Shown piece by piece: positions 1-12,885 of a stretch of DNA of 64,000 bases. The translations under genes were made by a program, and so were the position numbers. Numbering within the stretch: position 1 is the stretch's first letter; the number at the start of each line of letters is the position of its first letter. This DNA comes from Pseudisothecium myosuroides. Taxonomy: Eukaryota; Streptophyta; Bryopsida; Hypnales; Lembophyllaceae. Where the stretch lies: assembly GCA_951799445.1 (NCBI GenBank), contig OX637288.1, forward strand, positions 48,375,288-48,439,287, in the 5' to 3' direction. The notes under the pieces were generated by a model. That model had not been told where the DNA came from. It did no database searches and saw only the letters and a program-made list of their open reading frames with translations.

Positions 1-307
1 AACACTGTACATGGCAAAAAGTGACGGTTTTGGGGGTACCCACCTTAGATATATCGAGTGAACACAGGTCTAAGTAGAAAGTATTGATCGACAGACTAAC
101 CTGATAAAACAGTGCCTGTACGATAAATGACTATCAAGGTTATAGTATAAACAGAGAATGCAAACCTATTTATGTCAGGAATTTGGCCGACTACCTCAGT
201 GTATGTTGATCTTGTTCTTGCTGGGTTTATGATTCGTGGACACGTTGCAAAGTTGGAAGGCCAAGTACCCACTCAATCACCCACTGACCCACATAACCAA
301 AGTCAAG

Positions 308-2191
308 CTATTGCATGCCCTCGGCATGGGGCTCTTCGACCTCCAAATTCTCATCATCATCCTGGATATTTTTGACTGCCTGAAGGTCAGCTGCTGAGTC
401 CCCTGCTTCCGGGTCGTCCACAGGCGTACGCTCCTCCAGGTTGGATTCCAGATCTCCTGCTGGCACGGTCATGCTCACTTGAGCAAATTGAGGAAGCCCT
501 GTAACAGACGAGGGCAGCATACCCGGCGGGAAGGGTTCAATGGCAACTTCCACTTCCACTTGAGTTTCTTCGTGAGCTTTGTCTTCGTCTTCGATCTGTT
601 GCATACCCGGCGGGAAGGGTTCAATGGCAACTTCCACTTCCACTTGAGTCTCTTCTTGAGCTTTGTCTTCGTCTTCGATCTGTTGCGGCAGAACGCCTGC
701 GAGAATTCCACCGACCTCCGGCGCAGGGGCGTCACCTGCAACGATTTCAGGGACGGGAGCCTGTGGCGGTAGATGTTGAGGAGCTGCAATCACAGGCACG
801 GGAATCATCCATCAGTAGCGGCCACCAGAAACGTCAAATTCATTAAATTGATGTACTTACGGCAAAATTTCAAGAGATTGAATGGTCCTTTTGATTTGCA
901 GAGCCTTTCTGGAACCTTAGCTCGAAACTAAATATTAGAGCATGCACTTCATCGAATGCACGTCACAACTTTGGTCAGCCGCTCTGAATCTCGCGAGGGT
1001 AACGAATTGGACCACAGTGGATACATAGAATGACACCTTAACACTTCAGTGTCTTTATGGGGGTGTCACTCTATCCCGGCCCCTCTCCCACAGACAAAGT
1101 CACGACTCTGCGAGTCTGCGTACGACTGTACAGTTCACATGCATGTAAATAGCTATAGGACACTCTGCTATTATCCCCAGTCTCATAGACAATAATCTTC
1201 ATACCCTCGATCTAGTGCTACATGATCGATCAACCAAGTATCATTTGTAGAGATTCTGATTGACAGGCAAATTGGTTCGAGTTTGCTCACCTCCAGCTGC
1301 GAAGTCGTCCACCAAACTCGAAGGAGTCACACCGCTTTCCGCAACGGACGAAGGTGTGACCCTCATGTTTGCCTCATCCCTTTCAATCTGTCGAGGAAGG
1401 CTCGCTACCTCGGCCACTGCCAGCAAAACGTCCAAATCAGCTTCGGCTGCAGCAACATTATCTGCATCGATGTTCTGCATGGGCTCTTGTATAGCCGGGG
1501 GCTGATCAACTGCATGCATAACAATTGCAATATCAGGAAATAAATCAGCGTAACTGGAGCTGTGAGAACCTCAGAACAAGAGGAATTGTAGACCGAATAG
1601 AGTCTGTAGCGAATTGAATACTTTGATTCTAGTGCTACTTCAATTAATGACTAGGTACGCATTTTACTAATTGGCGCATCGCATAAGTTTAAGGTTTGAT
1701 ACAGTCTATAGCAGGTACAAACTACCCATTAAGTCGCGGAGCACAAGCTGAGCTACAGGCACTCTACAAGCAATGCGCTATCTCAGTCACCGATGAATGA
1801 AATTACTACCGCCCACAAACCCAGAGCTCTACCAATTGACCCCAAACACAGCTGGTAACAACCAGGACATGCAGAGACATATTACGTACGCAGTCATTGC
1901 AGTGCACTGAAGCCTACACATGGTGAGTACAGAGCCACAAATTCCCCTCGAAATGTGTAAGCATCTGAAATGAGCATCTCGTCCCTGTCTTTAGACATGC
2001 ATCTCTGCGTGATAAGCGTCAGGGATCGGATCGAACCTAGTGGAACGTTGTACTGCCCTTCCGGGTCAATGTTCGGAGGGATCCGCAAATCGCGAAAAGC
2101 ACAGGGCATTGCGAAAGCCTCGTCGAAATCTTTCCAATTTCCGTCACCGTCGTTATCTCCTACCAACGGATAGCCCGGAACTCCGCTTCCT
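308..2191 (-). CDS. 3' exons of an acidic repeat-containing protein (5' end not found)
   Basis: Three exons can be joined on the minus strand: 2191-1920, 1509-1291 and 783-308, ending in TAG. Junctions are acceptor aacag/A, donor CCAT/GTGTAG, acceptor gcag/TT, donor GGAG/GTGAGC and acceptor gcag/CT. Phases agree through the chain (272+219+476 nt, entered with two bases missing). The first exon has a DNDGDGNWKDFDEAF stretch that resembles a DxDxDG calcium loop. The other two exons are low-complexity, rich in Glu, Asp, Ala, Val and Pro, and contain two copies of a 28-residue repeat (QQIEDEDKA...PFPPGM). The protein probably ends in a disordered acidic tail. No family was recognised. The start and upstream exons are missing, and the CCAT/GTGTAG donor is the weakest junction. 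It could continue from the gene at 3976-4641, but no phase-compatible donor was found there. Confidence 0.5.
517..684 (-). repeat. Two-copy 84-bp tandem repeat inside the acidic exon
   Basis: Units start at 517 and 601 and are nearly identical. They encode two 28-residue copies in frame on the minus strand. The period is a multiple of three, so a change in copy number keeps the frame open. Confidence 0.9.
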
Positions 2192-2817
2192 CTGTTACAC
2201 ACGCAAGCACTCGCTGTTAGCTCTCTCTCTCAGATGCTTACAAATACATGATTGGTCACTGTCTCTAATCGCAGCGATTACTTGTAGTTGGCTGATAGCC
2301 TGTAATACTCAACGCGTCAACTGTCAACTGTCTGAGCTAGAGCTAGATGAAGTTGAAAGCCAGTTTTGATGCCAAGATAAGACAAAGTCAGATTTAACAT
2401 CACAATTCATTTGAATCCGCTCTGATCATGGAAACAACGAACAGGAACGCTAGCTCGTTACTTAGGGGAATACTGTAAGTCTGTAACTTGCAGGTGATTC
2501 CAGGGATGTACATCGATGACGTAAGTATGGTCTGCGGCGTTTGCAAATATGATTATTTCAATCGGGTCATAGATTGGGTTAGAAACTTAGAATGTAGAAT
2601 GTAGGTTCCCGACACTCCATCATCAATTCTGTCCCTGATTTGCATATTAATAACCTACTGTGATGTCCACTTCAGTACCTTGCAATTATTCTAAATGCAC
2701 TCTTGATGAAATTCCGTTTCATTTGTGTAAAAAATAAATAAATAAATAAATGCACTCTTGATTGTAATTATTGGACACACTGCCAATGTCAGTCAATTGG
2801 AATAACTTTGCACTTAA
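2192..2817. other. Intergenic or intronic DNA, no gene seen
   Basis: AT-rich sequence with a short (AAAT)n run near 2729-2751. I see no convincing exon; it may be an intron of the acidic-protein gene. Confidence 0.4.
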
Positions 2818-3129
2818 GGTAGGAGGTCCATAAAGCTCTCTGCCTCTAAAATTGTTCTGTAAAACAGAGAGGTACATCTTGCTTACTCATTGCACCAGCA
2901 GTGTACAGATACTGTACATTTCAGGAGGTGGATGCTATTAGTGACCACTGCATTTTAACGTGAAAAATTCATAACTTAAATCCAAAAAGCTCCAAAAATA
3001 TGAAACAACTTAGGTTATATGTCAATTCCATTTGTTTTTCAAGGAGAGTTTATTGAAAAATATTTCAAGAAGTTTGACCCCCCCAAATTATTTTTTAACT
3101 CTTAAATGAGCACTTTATGGACCTCTACC
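2818..3129. mobile_element. GGTAG-family MITE, copy 1 (Harbinger-like)
   Basis: Ends are inverted repeats: GGTAGGAGGTCCATAAAG at the left and its near complement CTTTATGGACCTCTACC at the right, flanked by TAA on both sides. The size is 312 bp. The right half (about 2960-3129) matches a direct copy at 39180-39348. No coding capacity. The TAA/TWA-type target site and short terminal repeats suggest a PIF/Harbinger (Tourist-like) derivative, which is inference. Confidence 0.7.
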
Positions 3130-3975
3130 TAACATTCAAAATCTGACACTTCCAAGAGTGGACTCTTACTACCTATTTTAGTAAGTCCAATTGTAGATTC
3201 TTGAAGAGTGCTTACTCTTTATTCTATACTCCCAAACTTTTGGTCCATTATTTCTAAAAATGCTAAAAGATCGAAGCAATCAAAATTCAACTTCAAATTT
3301 CAATTCAACATTCTAAACAGAAGGGAACATTTCGACCTGAAGAAGTTTAAGGTCTATTTTAGTTTTGAACTATCTTGAATTTCAAATTCATTGAAAACAT
3401 ATCTTGTCAAACATATTCAATAGTGACCTAGATAACCCTAGCCTAAGGGCCTCTTTACACTGGAGGAGAGAAGCCATGAATAGCAAGCTTTCAACCAATG
3501 AAAGCTTCCAAAATTTAAAAGACTAAGTAATGTAACTTGATAGTTTATAATCAAAATTTTAAACCCAAGGGAGAAAATGATGTAGACAACAATTTTGTCT
3601 TTTGTGGCAAAAAAGTGTGTAAATTTGAGTCTCCAATTTGTAATCACTCCCCATCTCTAGAGTTAGTCTTGATGACAATTCAAGAGCCTTTGGGCTAAAG
3701 GGCTCATGACAAATCATTTGAAAACAACTCACAGAATGAGCTGCCCTGGACGGAAAGGAAAATGCTTGGCACTGACAAAGGTTGGAAGGCCAACTACTTT
3801 TCAGTTCGTTAATTAAGGGGCACCCACTAAGTAGAAGGATAACTAACTTTCGAAGCATTCAGCAAGAGAGTGCCACCGTTGTGGAGTTGCCTCCACGATC
3901 CACCTGGACTCTAAATGCAACTAAGAAGGACGAAGGACAACCATTATGGGTTTTAATCGTCCGTTTCTCAACCAT

Positions 3976-4641
3976 TCAGATGCGTTGCATGCCCTTCATG
4001 ATGTCCATCTCGACATTATTCATGTCCGGGACTTCTCTAATATTTCTGCACTTCTCCAATTGTTTGCATGAGCGCCAAGTAAATAGAAGTACATATATGC
4101 CGTTTGTACGCCATTCGATCAGTCGCATACTAAGCTTAGAGGAAACCCAGCTAGCACCCAAAATCTGCCGCATGAGCAGATTTTGACAAATTAGGGTTTC
4201 ACGTAAGGTTTCATCGATCGTCCGGATTGCATCTTGAAGATCGACTGGGGCGTAGAAGAGAGCGCTAACGTGCTCACTTCTTAATTCTAGATCAATCGAT
4301 GCCGCGGTCACTCGAGAGTTCGATGAGCAGATGCGCGCTGCTTGTATGTGCATCCGGAATAATCTCGACCCGCGTATGGGCCGAGAACATGCATAATGCC
4401 ACTCGTAATCTGATTCGAGCCGAGAAGGGAAATTAACGCTCGTTTGGTGCATGGCCACAGTCCACACACCCACATCTAAACTAAAATTGGGTTAGTATAA
4501 ATTACGAAGCAAGCCCGAGCACAGAAAACCTAATAAGTACCTCAAGATCGTTGCAGCAGAGAGCAGCAACTCCAAGATGACCCACAGTATATCCATCCGA
4601 TCCAGATCCCGATCCCGATCCCCACTCGTGGATTTCGACAT
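3976..4641 (-). CDS. Two-exon gene, hypothetical protein of 201 residues
   Basis: Exon 1 is 4641-4541, starting with ATG and ending AG/GTACTT. A 60-bp intron follows that contains TACTAAC just before the acceptor ccaattttag, a textbook branch point. Exon 2 runs from 4480 to a TGA at 3976-3978. The split codon joins in frame (101+505 nt = 202 codons). The N-terminus is hydrophilic (SGDRDRDLDR), then about 25 hydrophobic residues (from MDILWVILELLLSAATILS) suggest a membrane anchor or signal anchor. The remainder is mixed, with several Cys, and matches no family I recognise. The coding part is GC-richer than its AT-rich surroundings. Exon 2 could be spliced further rather than stop at the TGA. 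The region upstream (4650-4960) is GC-rich and probably holds the promoter. Confidence 0.55.
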
Positions 4642-5625
4642 GTTCTGAGAAGAATTGACTGATATCGATCAGACTCTAGACACAGTGCTTAATAGTGACT
4701 TCTGGTCGACTGAGAGTGAGTTGCTTAGTAGCGACGAATCCTGCCGACCAGCATCAATTGCCGCGCGCTAGCTCTGTCGCAGGTCCAGGGTCGATTGAAG
4801 CTCGCTAGGGTTTGAGAATCGCCTGTGCGTTTGACAACCACTTCGCGAGCTAGCACTCTTCGGCTGCCAAGCAAGACGAAGGAGGAAGACCCACACCACA
4901 AGCGGCTTTAGGCCGCAGCACCCATCGCCGCAGCAGTCCCTACCCAAACCGACCCCCCTCTAAAATCACCCCTCTTAACAATCACTACCCTCACCAAAAA
5001 TTACAACCTCCCAGAGCAACATTCTTCTCTAACCCAACATCATTCCTCTCGAAATCAACATCATTCACCTCAAATGAACATGATTCTTCCTGAAATCGAA
5101 TTCCACTATTACTCATCAAGTGTTCAAGTGAGCAGCCCCATTGAAAGGTTAATTTTTTAAAGCCCAAACCTTCTCATTTGGAGAAAACAATATATTTTTT
5201 TGATATGAAGTACTAGATGCACTTTGAGCACATGTGCAAGAAAAAGGAATATTTTACTATTTTAGAAAAGTAACATCTTTGCAATTCCTTATATGTCAAG
5301 CAGAAGACCTCAAATCTCAAATTTTTTTTAAGTCCAAAGTTGTTTCCTTGGACTACATATAGTTCTATCCCCCAATTTAGGGGGAAAAAAAAACAAAAAA
5401 AAACAGCTCATGATTGGAGGCTATTTGTAAAGAGTGAAACATTTCTAAAAAATATAGAAAAAATACTCAAGGAGTGAAAATAGTTTATGAATCTTAAATC
5501 CTTTGAAAATATAAAACAAAAGTTATGAGAAAAATTCAATACACTTGGAAGTTGGAGACATAAAATTATAGTATAAATGATTCTTGGTATCACCCTAATG
5601 CATTAAAATCACTTGTGGTGTTCAC

Positions 5626-6182
5626 CCCCTAAAGGATTGAGGCACATTTTGAACAAATATTGTCAAAACTTGTCACTTTTTAGGGCAGTCATAACAAAAC
5701 AAAAAAAAGAAGGTTTCTTTGAAATTGACTGTACAAATTTGTACTAGACTACTGTAGGAATATGTAAAAAAAATTCAAATATTTAACTGCAAAAACTTCT
5801 ACTGTTTGAAGTTGGAAGAAAAAAATTCTTTCCCACCTTGCTCAATGGGGTCAACAAATTTGACTCCTCATAGAATGAAATTTTTGCGTTGTATATAGAA
5901 TTTTTTAATCCTACATTATATTAGTTACATACCTTCTAAATTTCAATAGTAGAAGAGGAGTTTTGCACATGTTGCCTAAAGTTGCTCAAGTTGCTTGAAA
6001 AGTATAGGGCAACATTACTTTTGATTTAGGCACTTATTTGAAAAAAAACTATATTCCCACCATAGGAGGTACCTTTTGACACCTTGTATCAAAATTTTGT
6101 GAACATTCCACCAAAATTGACTTCATACACAACTACGTGAATTGTCTTGCATACGTTGAAAGGCCACTTTGCCCTTTAGGGG
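5626..6182. mobile_element. piggyBac-like MITE, element J
   Basis: The left end CCCCTAAAGG follows a TTCA-like flank; the right end CCCTTTAGGGG is followed by TTAA at 6183-6186. The element is 557 bp and non-coding. Most of its interior aligns in the same orientation with 12890-13430, a decayed copy that has lost both ends. The left flank is one mismatch from TTAA. Confidence 0.75.
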
Positions 6183-6644
6183 TTAATAGAGGAAAGTGAC
6201 ACTTTCTAGAAAATTGTATGGACTTTAAGAAATTAATCCATTGGTAATGATTAAGAAAAAATTCATTTATTCCAAAATACAATATTAGGGAATTGTTCAG
6301 ATGTTAATTTTAATAAAATAATTCCAAATATGAATTTTTATCAACAATATTTCGAAAAGTAAATCAATGATTTATTGAATAATAAGGAATGAGATTTGAA
6401 TTTTTCTTATGGATTACATATACAAAATAACTAGAATGGATCACATTAGAATGCAACTGCCCATAAAAGGTTTCACCAACTACCTACAGAGTTTCATTGT
6501 GAAGCAGTAGGGATGTCATTAGGGTTCCAGTGACTTATGAATAGGTGAAAAATTATGTGGATGAAAATGTTGCAGATGTAAACGCAGTTTGCATTCAATA
6601 TAATAGATGGTGTTAGAATTTGAAAACAAGATGTGCCAACTGAC

Positions 6645-6751
6645 CTTCGCAACATCAATCTCACTGATAAACTGATACAGGTAGCGCTAGGAGTCTCCCA
6701 CAAACTGCTCAAATTTCAGGGAGACTCCTCTCAATTCTTCAGTCATCACCG
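6645..6751 (-). pseudogene. Exon-like segment with an in-frame stop
   Basis: Acceptor gtgagcag/CGG and donor GCGAAG/GTCAGT bracket 107 nt. One frame reads VMTEELRGVSLKFEQFVGDS, then TAG, then RYLYQFISEIDVAK; the other two frames have more stops. The TAG may be a mutated CAG. It may belong with the exon-like pieces at 11.3 and 14.4 kb. No family recognised. Confidence 0.35.
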
Positions 6752-7966
6752 CTGCTCACAAACAGATCAACAAATGCACCTATTAGTCCAAGCTCAGAGC
6801 TCTTGCATTCCAAATAAGTTAAAAGAATTCACACGTACAGCACAATTGGGAGTTGAAGCATGAAGAGACTAATCTAACCAAATGATTGCTGGATGATGTT
6901 TGCAGAATCAATTGCCAAGTAATAGTATATTTGCTCAAAGTTTGAAGGGCATTGTTCACACACAACAAAAAATGTCCAAGATTAACCCAAAAAAATGGAT
7001 GACTGTAAAAATGAGAACACAATGTCTAAAATGCAATACCATTAAATAGAACTTGAGTATATGAGACAAGCTACTTAGAAGGGTCTGCAGACACAGATAA
7101 CCCGCATAACCAACCCAAGGTAGCGAGGAGTTAAAGTCTAGCCCAGGATAAATCAGTGTACAATTAAGCTACTTGCTACTCCAGGGTAGGCTGTCTCTAT
7201 GCAGCTCCCTTTTGAGAAATGCAGATTGCTGTAATCTCTAGGTTTCCTTCAACACAGATAGCTAAAACTCTGAGAAATGAATCCTAAATGCACAAATTAA
7301 AATGAGTGAACAAGTCCGTGACTCACAATTGCTATGTTAATGTATTACCAAAAGGAGGTTTAATTTTAAACTTGAAAAAAAAGTGGCCCTAATTCCATAA
7401 TCATTATCATCAACATCAACCAACACCTAATGATGAAGAATTGCAATACATTCACTACCGGTTGTATAAGGGAAGTACACCTAATTTCGACCCTCTTACT
7501 AATCCCCATCTATCTAGATTCTTGCCTAAAATGTACACTCATAGAAAAGGGAGTCTGAGGTCAATTTTGGGTAGTAAATCAATAGTTGATCAACATTTGA
7601 AATAAGAGTAGTTCTTTCATACAATCTCCAATGAATACATGCTAGAAAAGTTGACATCAATTTTTGATTTTCAACAAACATCAACACAATGCAATAATAG
7701 GAATTGAGCTCAAATGCTTATTTGGTCAATATCAAGTGTAGTTACCTGAATACTCACGACATGCACAACCATGAACTCACACCCTTGGCAACAAGAAGAA
7801 CAATGTCATACGGAGTACAAGGCAACAGGAAAAAGAAGCTCTTTACTGTATGTGTCAAGCTAACAAGTTCTTCAGTCCTAACTTACTAAAAATGACATTT
7901 CAAAGCAACAACCATGAGTATTCTCAGATCCAACAGGTGAGAAAGTTTATGATTTTCACCCAGTAA

Positions 7967-8253
7967 GGTAGACAGTCTGCTCTTAAAGCAACCGTTCAAG
8001 AGCTGATTGCATTGGGGGGAAGCTAAACTCCTTGAGACAATTTTCACTAAATTTTTTTAGGAAGAAAAAATAGAATTGACATCTAAACCAAGTTGTTTCA
8101 TGTTTTTTGGACCTTCTTGGAATTAGTTACAAATTTTTGAAGTTGAAACATAGTGGTACAAAGCAACCACCTCCCAAAATGTATATTATTAGTACATAGA
8201 AGAAAGCAAAAGTGGTTGCTTCTAGAGCAGGGTCGCTTTTAGAGCACCCTACC
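7967..8253. mobile_element. GGTAG-family MITE, copy 2
   Basis: Left end TAA/GGTAGACAGTCTGCTC, right end GAGCACCCTACC/TTA, 287 bp. The interior shares a stretch about shifting from a Lys/Gln-poor AT-rich core to a GGACCTTCTTGGAATTAG-like segment with copy 3 in inverted order. Flanks differ (TAA against TTA), which fits TWA target preference but is not a perfect duplication. Confidence 0.55.
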
Positions 8254-8468
8254 TTACTATGAAATACGCTAGACATCATGGTACCTAAATAGGAACTTTG
8301 TTTATAAAACTAATTTGCTCTTTACCATCCAGCCTTACGTTACAAAGAATGGTAGAGAAAACGTTCTTATTTTTCATGACTATACCCGCAACTAGCCCCT
8401 TTATGGTTGCCAGCTCTTCACTAACTAGCATAGACAAAAGTTTGAGATACCTCTGAAACTCATTTTAA

Positions 8469-9401
8469 CCCCTAAAGGCCCAAGGTCATTTTCCTGCCAA
8501 AAAACACTGAAAACTGCCATTTCTATAGCAAAAAGTCAAAAAAAATTAAAATTGTTTTTTTATCACATCTAACCGTAGGATCTTACACCTAATTGGTATG
8601 AGAATGTGTGGAAAAAATTTCAGAATTTTTGACCGCACAGATTGCAAGATATCTGCGTTTAAAGTGGAAAAAACAAGTTTTTCAGCACATTGCGGGACCA
8701 GATTTTTTGTCTTTAAACATTTTTAACTTAAAATTTTTGCACTACAGCGTTTTGAGCTTTAAATCTTTATGGTGGAGAATTGAGTTGAGAGTCTAGGAAA
8801 AAAAAAGAAACTCAAAAAAACTTAATTTTCATCCTTAAAAAAATTGTTAAGTAGAAGTAGGTATGAGATAGAAGGAAAATCTAAAATATTAATATCTCTT
8901 AGATGGAATTAAAATGCACTAATCCCAATGGTGAGATTGTTCTAGCAAGTAAACTAAACCATGCCAAAAAAAAAATTTGAAAAATTTGAAAATTGCATTC
9001 AGAAATGAGTCCTACAAGTTATTTTTTTCAAGAAGATGCTCAAACTACCCGAAAAACAAGAATGTCCATAACTTTCTCATAACATATCCAAATGAAATGA
9101 ATCAAAGCTTTGTAGATAGGCAAAAATATAATCTATCAGAAAAAAAATATTAAAAAAAAAAATTCAAATTTTTGTCCATTTTTTTTCTGCTGCCTGAGCT
9201 GCCCGCCGTCCCCTGTTTTGAGCTTATTTGGTCATAACTTTTTTTCCCGGGCACCGATTGAGAAAAAAATTATATTCCCACAAAGCTTATCAGTTTTTCT
9301 ATCTTCAAAAAAAAATTCAAAAAATCAAAACACAATTTCAGCTTGTAGGTACCTGCCCGAAAACGCATTTGTCCCCCGAAGGGACAACGGGCTTTTAGGG
9401 G
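8469..9401 (+). mobile_element. piggyBac-like MITE, element A (933 bp)
   Basis: TTAA at 8465-8468 and 9402-9405 flank ends reading CCCCTAAAGGCCC and GGGCTTTTAGGGG. Near the right end is the palindrome-like block TTGTCCC..GGGGGACAA. The element is almost identical, inverted, to 52009-52939. It encodes no transposase; short open frames inside are shared between copies only because the DNA is similar. The TTAA target and CCC-starting termini are the hallmarks of piggyBac insertion. Confidence 0.88.
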
Positions 9402-11321
9402 TTAAAGAATCATCAAATTGTTACTGATATGATAATTGAGAGGAAAATAGCAATTATAAGTAAAGGAAAAGAAAAGTGCGCTTGCAGTTCTGATGCATAC
9501 TTTATGAATTATTGAGACACACCAACAATGATAACCATCCTTAAAAGTCATGCCTCCCAACTAGACAAAAAGCTTCCCAGGATCTATCACATCTGAACTC
9601 AACAGGTGTTCTCACATCCCACCTTATCTACACAACTTTGTAAGAACATTCGAAAAATGCAGCGACCAGAAGCTCTACTTAACTTCCTTAATCCAAATAA
9701 ATTGAGATGCAAGCTTGAGCAAAATTTGTTATCCCAGTCCTTTGTAGCAAATCTTAACATCATTTAGCATATTATCAAGCCATATCAAACTCCAGAACTA
9801 AGCTCCTCCACTACAATGACCACATCGAAACATTGTAACTGTAAAAGGAAATCCCATTGAACATGATCAGCATCTATGCTAACAAGAAAATTCCATTGAG
9901 AGACTTCATACAAGCAAGTATTAGCAAGTGACATCAATTTCACACCTTGCTAGCTAGCTACAGTTAATGACAATATCTTTCATTATAGGGTATAGCCTAG
10001 CCTGTGCCTTCATGTAATATCTTAGTTATGCCCTTCACTACTTACAAAATCAGTTTCACATTTTAAATTCAAATATTCTATCAACAAGACATAGAAATAG
10101 AGTCAACAAATAAGCAAAATGGAAAGAGATCTCCTGAAGAGAGCACTAAGTATACTGAATGGTAATGGATTTGGTATTTGAAATCACATTGCTAACTCAG
10201 TAGTGGGGCTGTTGTCTTGTTTTTGGATTAAACAATGCAGTGACATCGTGAACATATAGTTCTACCGTATCACATCATTCTAAGTAAAAGGGAAACTGTC
10301 TGTAACTATTCATCCAAACAAGCATTTGAGCATGGTTCCTATTACTCAATTATGTAACTTTAACCCCTTAGCATTACAATGTTCAAAATCTAGACAATAA
10401 ACAGAGAGGCTCCAAGGGCTTTTCTGACCACAGAACTTCTCATTCATCCAAACTAATGCTTGGAATGTTTCTTTCTAAGAACATTTCCATGTATGATGAA
10501 GTTGATGTTAATGAAGTTGAAATAAATAATATATAATTATAACAATGTAAGCAAAACTATGTAAGAAATCAAGAAAGGATTTAAGCACTAAGCAGTTAAG
10601 TTGTTCACTGAATCTTGTTGGGGTCATAAGAGGATTCCACATTCTCTTATTTAGTATGCACTTTTGGACAATGAAAAAATAAACTATGAATCTTCAAAAT
10701 GCTAGAAGTAGGCGTATTCAAAAATCAACTTTAGGTCTTCAAATTTGAGGCTTTAGGCAAGAATTTATAAAGGTTGGTTTTAGAAACATGTCACAGTTAT
10801 GTGCAACCTTCAAGTTTCTTTATTAATGTTTACACTTCTAGACAATTTGAAAATACATAAGAGATAATCCCTTCCAATCAAATCTTGCCTTCCTTCATTA
10901 CAACAACAAAAGTGAATAAGATGAGCCAGGTAGAGAGAGTAAGCGGCTTACTTGCTATTTGTGACTCCAACTTTCTGAGCAAAAATCTGTCAAGCAAACA
11001 ACTGTAGGCTTCAAGAAATCTTGAAATCCATCTTCAGGAGTTTGGAACTGAAGAGCAGGTTCATCACATCTGAGGCAAACGCAACCCATACAAAAATAAG
11101 TAAGCTTAAGTTACTTTTGGACAGTGCAACCTTGACTTCAGCAACTAAGAGACTTCAGGAATTCTTTTGTTGTATGTGGCTTCTAGTAATGAAATTATAC
11201 GTCTGTGGAGAAAGGAATGAAAATCAAATAGTTCACAACGCAATGCTCAGAAGAATGTGATATCATATTTGAGTAATCCGCTTATGAAGTATGAACCAAA
11301 CATCTCGGGGATATCAGTTAC

Positions 11322-11454
11322 CTCAGAGATTGAACCCAAGTCTTGAAGAAAGGCTTGCAGGAAGTTCAGTTCCCCCAAGTAATAATAAGTTGCTATATTG
11401 TTGTTATCAGAATTGAATTTGAACTGAAGAAATTCCATGAAGGTGATATAGTCT
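11322..11454 (-). pseudogene. Exon-like segment, duplicated gene copy 1
   Basis: Acceptor gtgctag/AGAC and donor TCTGAG/GTAACTG enclose 133 nt that is open in one frame: DYITFMEFLQFKFN through FLQDLGSISE. The same segment occurs at 16071-16201 with the splice sites kept. Conservation of both sites suggests a real exon of a minus-strand gene, but no complete gene could be assembled. Product unknown. Confidence 0.4.
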
Positions 11455-12885
11455 CTAGCACCATGATCAAGAAAAACAGTTTAGAAAGGTCAAATATGAG
11501 TTCATAACAACTTCATTCTTGTTTACTCTAATTGATTCATTGTCCATGTAATGTCAATTGACAAATCAAATGATAGATCAAATTGCTTGATCTTCTCACT
11601 TACTTAGCTACTTTGTATATCATACCCAGCCAAAATTATTATTTTTGTAAATAGTTGAATTATTTTTGAAATTACTCTAAGATTCAGCCAAAAAAATTAA
11701 TTAATTAATGTTGTAGATGTTGAATTATTGGAAAATGGTCCACATAAAATTCTCATAATGCACCAAATCATCCACATGCAAATCTCAGAACAATAACATT
11801 GCTAGTGTCTTAATGTTCCTACACATGCCCCTTATGACTTTCAAAAATGATTGCACATGTTTTTCAAACACTAAAATGAAAACCATCCTAATTAGATGAA
11901 ATTTTTGAGTTCAAATCAATGTGATTTATCCAACTCGAGAAGGAGTTTCATTAGAATCCAAATACAACTACATTAAAATAAAATGAAACACTGCAAATTA
12001 ACGGAAAAATCTTCCCCATAGTAAAATGTTACATCTAATGTCAATTGTCCTTACTTGATGCACTTTTAGTTTGTGATGTAATACTATTCAAAGGAAAAAC
12101 TATATGAAATAAAATTCAACTTGTTGAACTTTATAAATTGCACAAACTATTATTCATATGCCTTTAACCTTCATATTTTTCAATAGTCAAGCAATAGCAT
12201 TATAAAATCTACAAATAAATTCCATCAATGTCTTCACAATCTCCAAAATACATCTTCAAATATACCAATTTGTCACATCAATTGGCAACCTTTCAAACTC
12301 TTTCACTTTGAAAACACAATCCTTCCAATTTGGCACCAAGGTTATGCAATTCATACCAAAACTATCCCACTACATCCTATTGCAAGTAGAGCTACTTAAA
12401 ATGAGTTTGTTCACCAAATCCTAATGCTATCTTTGTCTAACTCCAACATTTTGAAAATTTAAGCTTTGCAAGTTTGAACCATGACTTTGCAATAGAAATT
12501 TGAAAGAAGCCTTCCAATGGCTTGCATTCCAATGTGTGTTTATATAAGACTCTTTGAAAGTGTTGAACACCCAAAGCACTTGATGATACTCTTCAAATGC
12601 TTCCAAAATTTCAGCCAAAATATCATGTCTCTAGTCACCAAAAGTCTTCAAATGCATTGCACTCTAATACATATGGAAAGATCTTTAGAATGCACCAATT
12701 GGATGAGTACCTCTCAAAGCCTTCAACTATCCTCAATCTTCAAATGCTTACATTTGACAAACTAAGCTCTTCCAAAGTATTAAAGCTATTCGTATCAAAC
12801 CAAAAGGTGTCCAATGCATTTCACTTGGATGCCTTCTTACTAAAAGCTATTTAAAAAAAACAAATGTTTAAATCTCTAATTCATG

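Noticed and set aside
8608..8796. 62-codon frame conserved between MITE copies
   Set aside because: Conservation follows DNA identity between copies; stops appear in element C, so coding is unlikely.
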